Source of the DNA: Actinomycetes bacterium
GTDB taxonomy: Bacteria; Actinomycetota; Acidimicrobiia; Acidimicrobiales; RAAP-2
Assembly: GCA_021850345.1 (NCBI GenBank)
Contig: JAJZMN010000041.1
Coordinates: 1 to 7,222, forward strand
Length of the DNA: 7,222 bases
Reading direction: 5' to 3'
Shown: positions 6,021 through 7,222 of the stretch, piece after piece
Position numbering within the stretch: the first letter of the stretch is position 1
How the letters are laid out: the number at the start of each line of letters is the position of its first letter
Position numbers and translations under genes: made by a program
The notes under the pieces: generated by a model
Told to the model about the DNA's origin: nothing
Databases searched by the model: none
What the model saw: the letters and a program-made list of their open reading frames with translations, nothing else

Positions 6021-6045
6021 GCCACCCCCCTATGGGTAGGGTGGC
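6021..6045. promoter_or_regulatory. Strong inverted repeat in the ackA/xfp intergenic region
   Basis: GCCACCC (6021-6027) pairs perfectly with GGGTGGC (6039-6045), and CCC (6028-6030) continues the pairing with GGG (6034-6036) around a TAT loop; only T6037 and A6038 bulge out. The result is a 10-bp stem. No T-run follows on either strand, so it is more likely an operator or RNA structure than a terminator. Confidence 0.5.
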
Positions 6046-6047
6046 TG

Positions 6048-6083
6048 CGGAGTGGAGCCTCGGGACCCGGAGTGGCCCCGGAG
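6048..6083 (+). repeat. Direct repeats CGGAGTGG upstream of the phosphoketolase gene
   Basis: CGGAGTGG occurs at 6048-6055 and 6068-6075, 20 bases apart (about two helical turns), and CGGAG recurs at 6079-6083, 11 bases after the second copy. They lie between the hairpin and the phosphoketolase ribosome binding site, a position suited to a regulator's half-sites. Confidence 0.4.
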
Positions 6084-6095
6084 GATCACGGTCGG

Positions 6096-6101
6096 AAGGA
6101 G
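6096..6101 (+). promoter_or_regulatory. Ribosome binding site of the phosphoketolase gene
   Basis: AAGGAG lies 5 bases before the ATG at 6107. This near-consensus site fixes the start, which would otherwise look about 19 residues short compared with bifidobacterial enzymes. Confidence 0.8.
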
Positions 6102-6106
6102 CACCT

Positions 6107-7222
6107 ATGGGGCTCGATCAGCTCGACTTGTGGTTCCGCGCTGCGAACTACCTGTCGGTGGGCCAGATCTACCTGCTCGACAACCCGCTCCTCGCCGAGC
6201 CGCTCCGCCCCGAGCACATCAAGCCACGCCTGCTCGGGCACTGGGGGACGAGCCCGGGGCTGAACCTCCTGTACGCGCACACGACCCGCTGCGTCGCCGA
6301 ACGCGACCTCGACGCGATCTTCGTGTGCGGCCCCGGCCACGGCGGTCCCGCGATGGTCGCGAACGCCTGGCTCGAGGGGACCTACAGCCAGCGCTTCCCG
6401 CGCGTCAGCCGCGATGGCGAGGGCATGGCCGCGTTGTTCCGCCAGTTCTCGTTCCCCGGCGGCATCCCGAGCCACGCGGGGGCCACCACGCCAGGGTCCA
6501 TCAACGAGGGGGGTGAGCTCGGCTACTCGCTCAGCCACGCCTTCGGCGCAGCGTTCGACAACCCGGACCTCGTGGTCATCTGCGTCGTCGGAGACGGGGA
6601 AGCCGAGACCGGCGCCGCCGCGACCGGGTGGCACTCCAACAAGTTCCTCGACGCCCGCCGCGACGGTGCCGTCCTGCCCGTGCTCCACCTCAACGGGTAC
6701 AAGATCGCCGCCCCCACGATCCTCGACCGCATCTCGCGCGCCGAGCTCATGGATCTCTTCACCGGGTACGGCTATCACCCCTTCTTCGTGGAGGGCGGGT
6801 TCGACGAAGAGCCGCCGGCCGACGTCCATGCGAAGCTGGCTGCGGCGCTCGACGAAGCACTCTCGGAGATCGCGGACATCCAGCTGCGAGCGCGCTCGGG
6901 TGCGGCGACGGCCGCGCCGCCGGTACGGGCAGCGTGGCCGATGCTGATCCTCCGAACCCCCAAGGGGTGGACCGGACCTCGGGTGGTCGACGGGATACAG
7001 GTCGAAGGGACGTTCCGCGCGCATCAGGTGCCGCTCGCCGAGGTGCGCACCAACCGGGCGCATCTGCACATGCTCGAAGAGTGGCTCCAGCGCTATGGAC
7101 CGCAGGAATTGTTCGACGACGACGGCGCACCCGTGGACGCGATCACCTCCATGGCACCCAAAGGGGAGCGCCGCATGAGCGACAACCCCCATGCCAACGG
7201 CGGCGTGCTCCTCGGCGACCTG
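6107..7222 (+). CDS. xfp: Phosphoketolase, N-terminal 372 residues (cut by window edge)
   Basis: Phosphoketolase is a thiamine-diphosphate enzyme that cleaves xylulose-5-P (and often fructose-6-P) with phosphate to acetyl phosphate plus glyceraldehyde-3-P (or erythrose-4-P). The fragment opens [20 protein letters not shown] and shows the family blocks [11 protein letters not shown] (43-53), [12 protein letters not shown] (75-86), [13 protein letters not shown] (111-123), [20 protein letters not shown] (135-154), the ThDP/metal motif GDGEAETG (162-169) with WHSNKF (175-180), [12 protein letters not shown] (193-204), RTPKGWTGP (283-291), FRAHQVPL (303-310) and NPHANGG (360-366). H45, H78 and H123 match bifidobacterial H64, H97 and H142 at a constant offset of 19, and H306 matches H320. 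The family is usually near 800 residues, so about 46% is present. Divergent ackA would consume its acetyl phosphate. The xylulose-5-P versus fructose-6-P preference cannot be told. Confidence 0.95.
   Translation, partial: MGLDQLDLWFRAANYLSVGQIYLLDNPLLAEPLRPEHIKPRLLGHWGTSPGLNLLYAHTTRCVAERDLDAIFVCGPGHGGPAMVANAWLEGTYSQRFPRVSRDGEGMAALFRQFSFPGGIPSHAGATTPGSINEGGELGYSLSHAFGAAFDNPDLVVICVVGDGEAETGAAATGWHSNKFLDARRDGAVLPVLHLNGYKIAAPTILDRISRAELMDLFTGYGYHPFFVEGGFDEEPPADVHAKLAAALDEALSEIADIQLRARSGAATAAPPVRAAWPMLILRTPKGWTGPRVVDGIQVEGTFRAHQVPLAEVRTNRAHLHMLEEWLQRYGPQELFDDDGAPVDAITSMAPKGERRMSDNPHANGGVLLGDL

Larger units (their letters stand above)
5988..6106. promoter_or_regulatory. Shared divergent promoter region of ackA and the phosphoketolase gene
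   Basis: This 119-base region lies between the two divergent starts. It contains a strong hairpin (6021-6045) and direct repeats (6048-6083). On the plus strand TAGGGT (6037-6042), inside the hairpin's right side, resembles an actinobacterial -10 (TAGRRT), but no good -35 lies 16-18 bases before it. TTGCCA at 5997-6002 is too far upstream to pair with it. Joint control of both genes by one factor binding here is inferred from the layout. Confidence 0.5.

Noticed and set aside
6034..6042. TATGGG/TAGGGT as a firm -10 element for the phosphoketolase gene
   Set aside because: No acceptable -35 element lies 16-18 bases upstream, and the bases are part of the hairpin; noted only as a possibility.
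6086..7192. 368-codon minus-strand open frame opposite the phosphoketolase gene
   Set aside because: The plus strand carries unmistakable phosphoketolase motifs along its whole length; the antisense translation has no recognisable feature.

Overview
The window is GC-rich throughout. Its genes have strongly GC-biased third codon positions and purine-rich ribosome binding sites. The gene content (a MacB/FtsX-type ABC exporter, a MarR regulator, a 14-helix drug-efflux-type MFS protein, and a phosphoketolase next to acetate kinase) and the base composition suggest a high-GC actinobacterium. That placement is inferred from style; no rRNA or other marker gene is present.

Left part (1-2030, all minus strand, read right to left): a small polytopic membrane protein of unknown function (1365-2030), a 178-base gap, an FtsX/MacB-like ABC permease (68-1186), and, one base after its stop, the first 22 codons of what is probably the partner ATPase (66 to 1), cut by the window edge. 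The gap holds a GGGAC-N4-GTCCC inverted repeat that resembles a DosR/DevR (dormancy regulator) box.

Middle part (2031-5013, plus strand): a divergent regulatory region with an inverted repeat and a spaced direct repeat comes first. It is followed by an 11-codon leader ORF with a strong ribosome binding site, whose stop overlaps the start of a MarR regulator (2210-2731). Next are about 560 bases with no intact convincing gene; a small reading frame there looks broken by a frameshift (2907-3273). An EmrB/QacA-type MFS transporter follows (3295-5013). MarR plus a DHA2 transporter is a classic self-regulated efflux arrangement, but the effector is not visible.

Right part (4842-7222): acetate kinase (minus strand, 4842-5987) and the N-terminal 372 codons of a phosphoketolase (plus strand, 6107 to the window end) diverge from a shared 119-base region containing a strong hairpin and direct repeats. 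Phosphoketolase cleaves xylulose-5-P and/or fructose-6-P to acetyl phosphate, and acetate kinase turns that into acetate plus ATP, so the pair forms a short energy-yielding branch of sugar metabolism.

The MFS gene and ackA converge and overlap tail to tail by 172 bases, with conserved AckA residues encoded inside the overlap. I saw no CRISPR array, tRNA, rRNA, insertion sequence or phage gene. I also saw no wholly new system. The less ordinary points are the convergent overlap, the marR leader ORF, the DosR-like box, the probable frameshifted small gene and the altered nucleotide-site motif of AckA.
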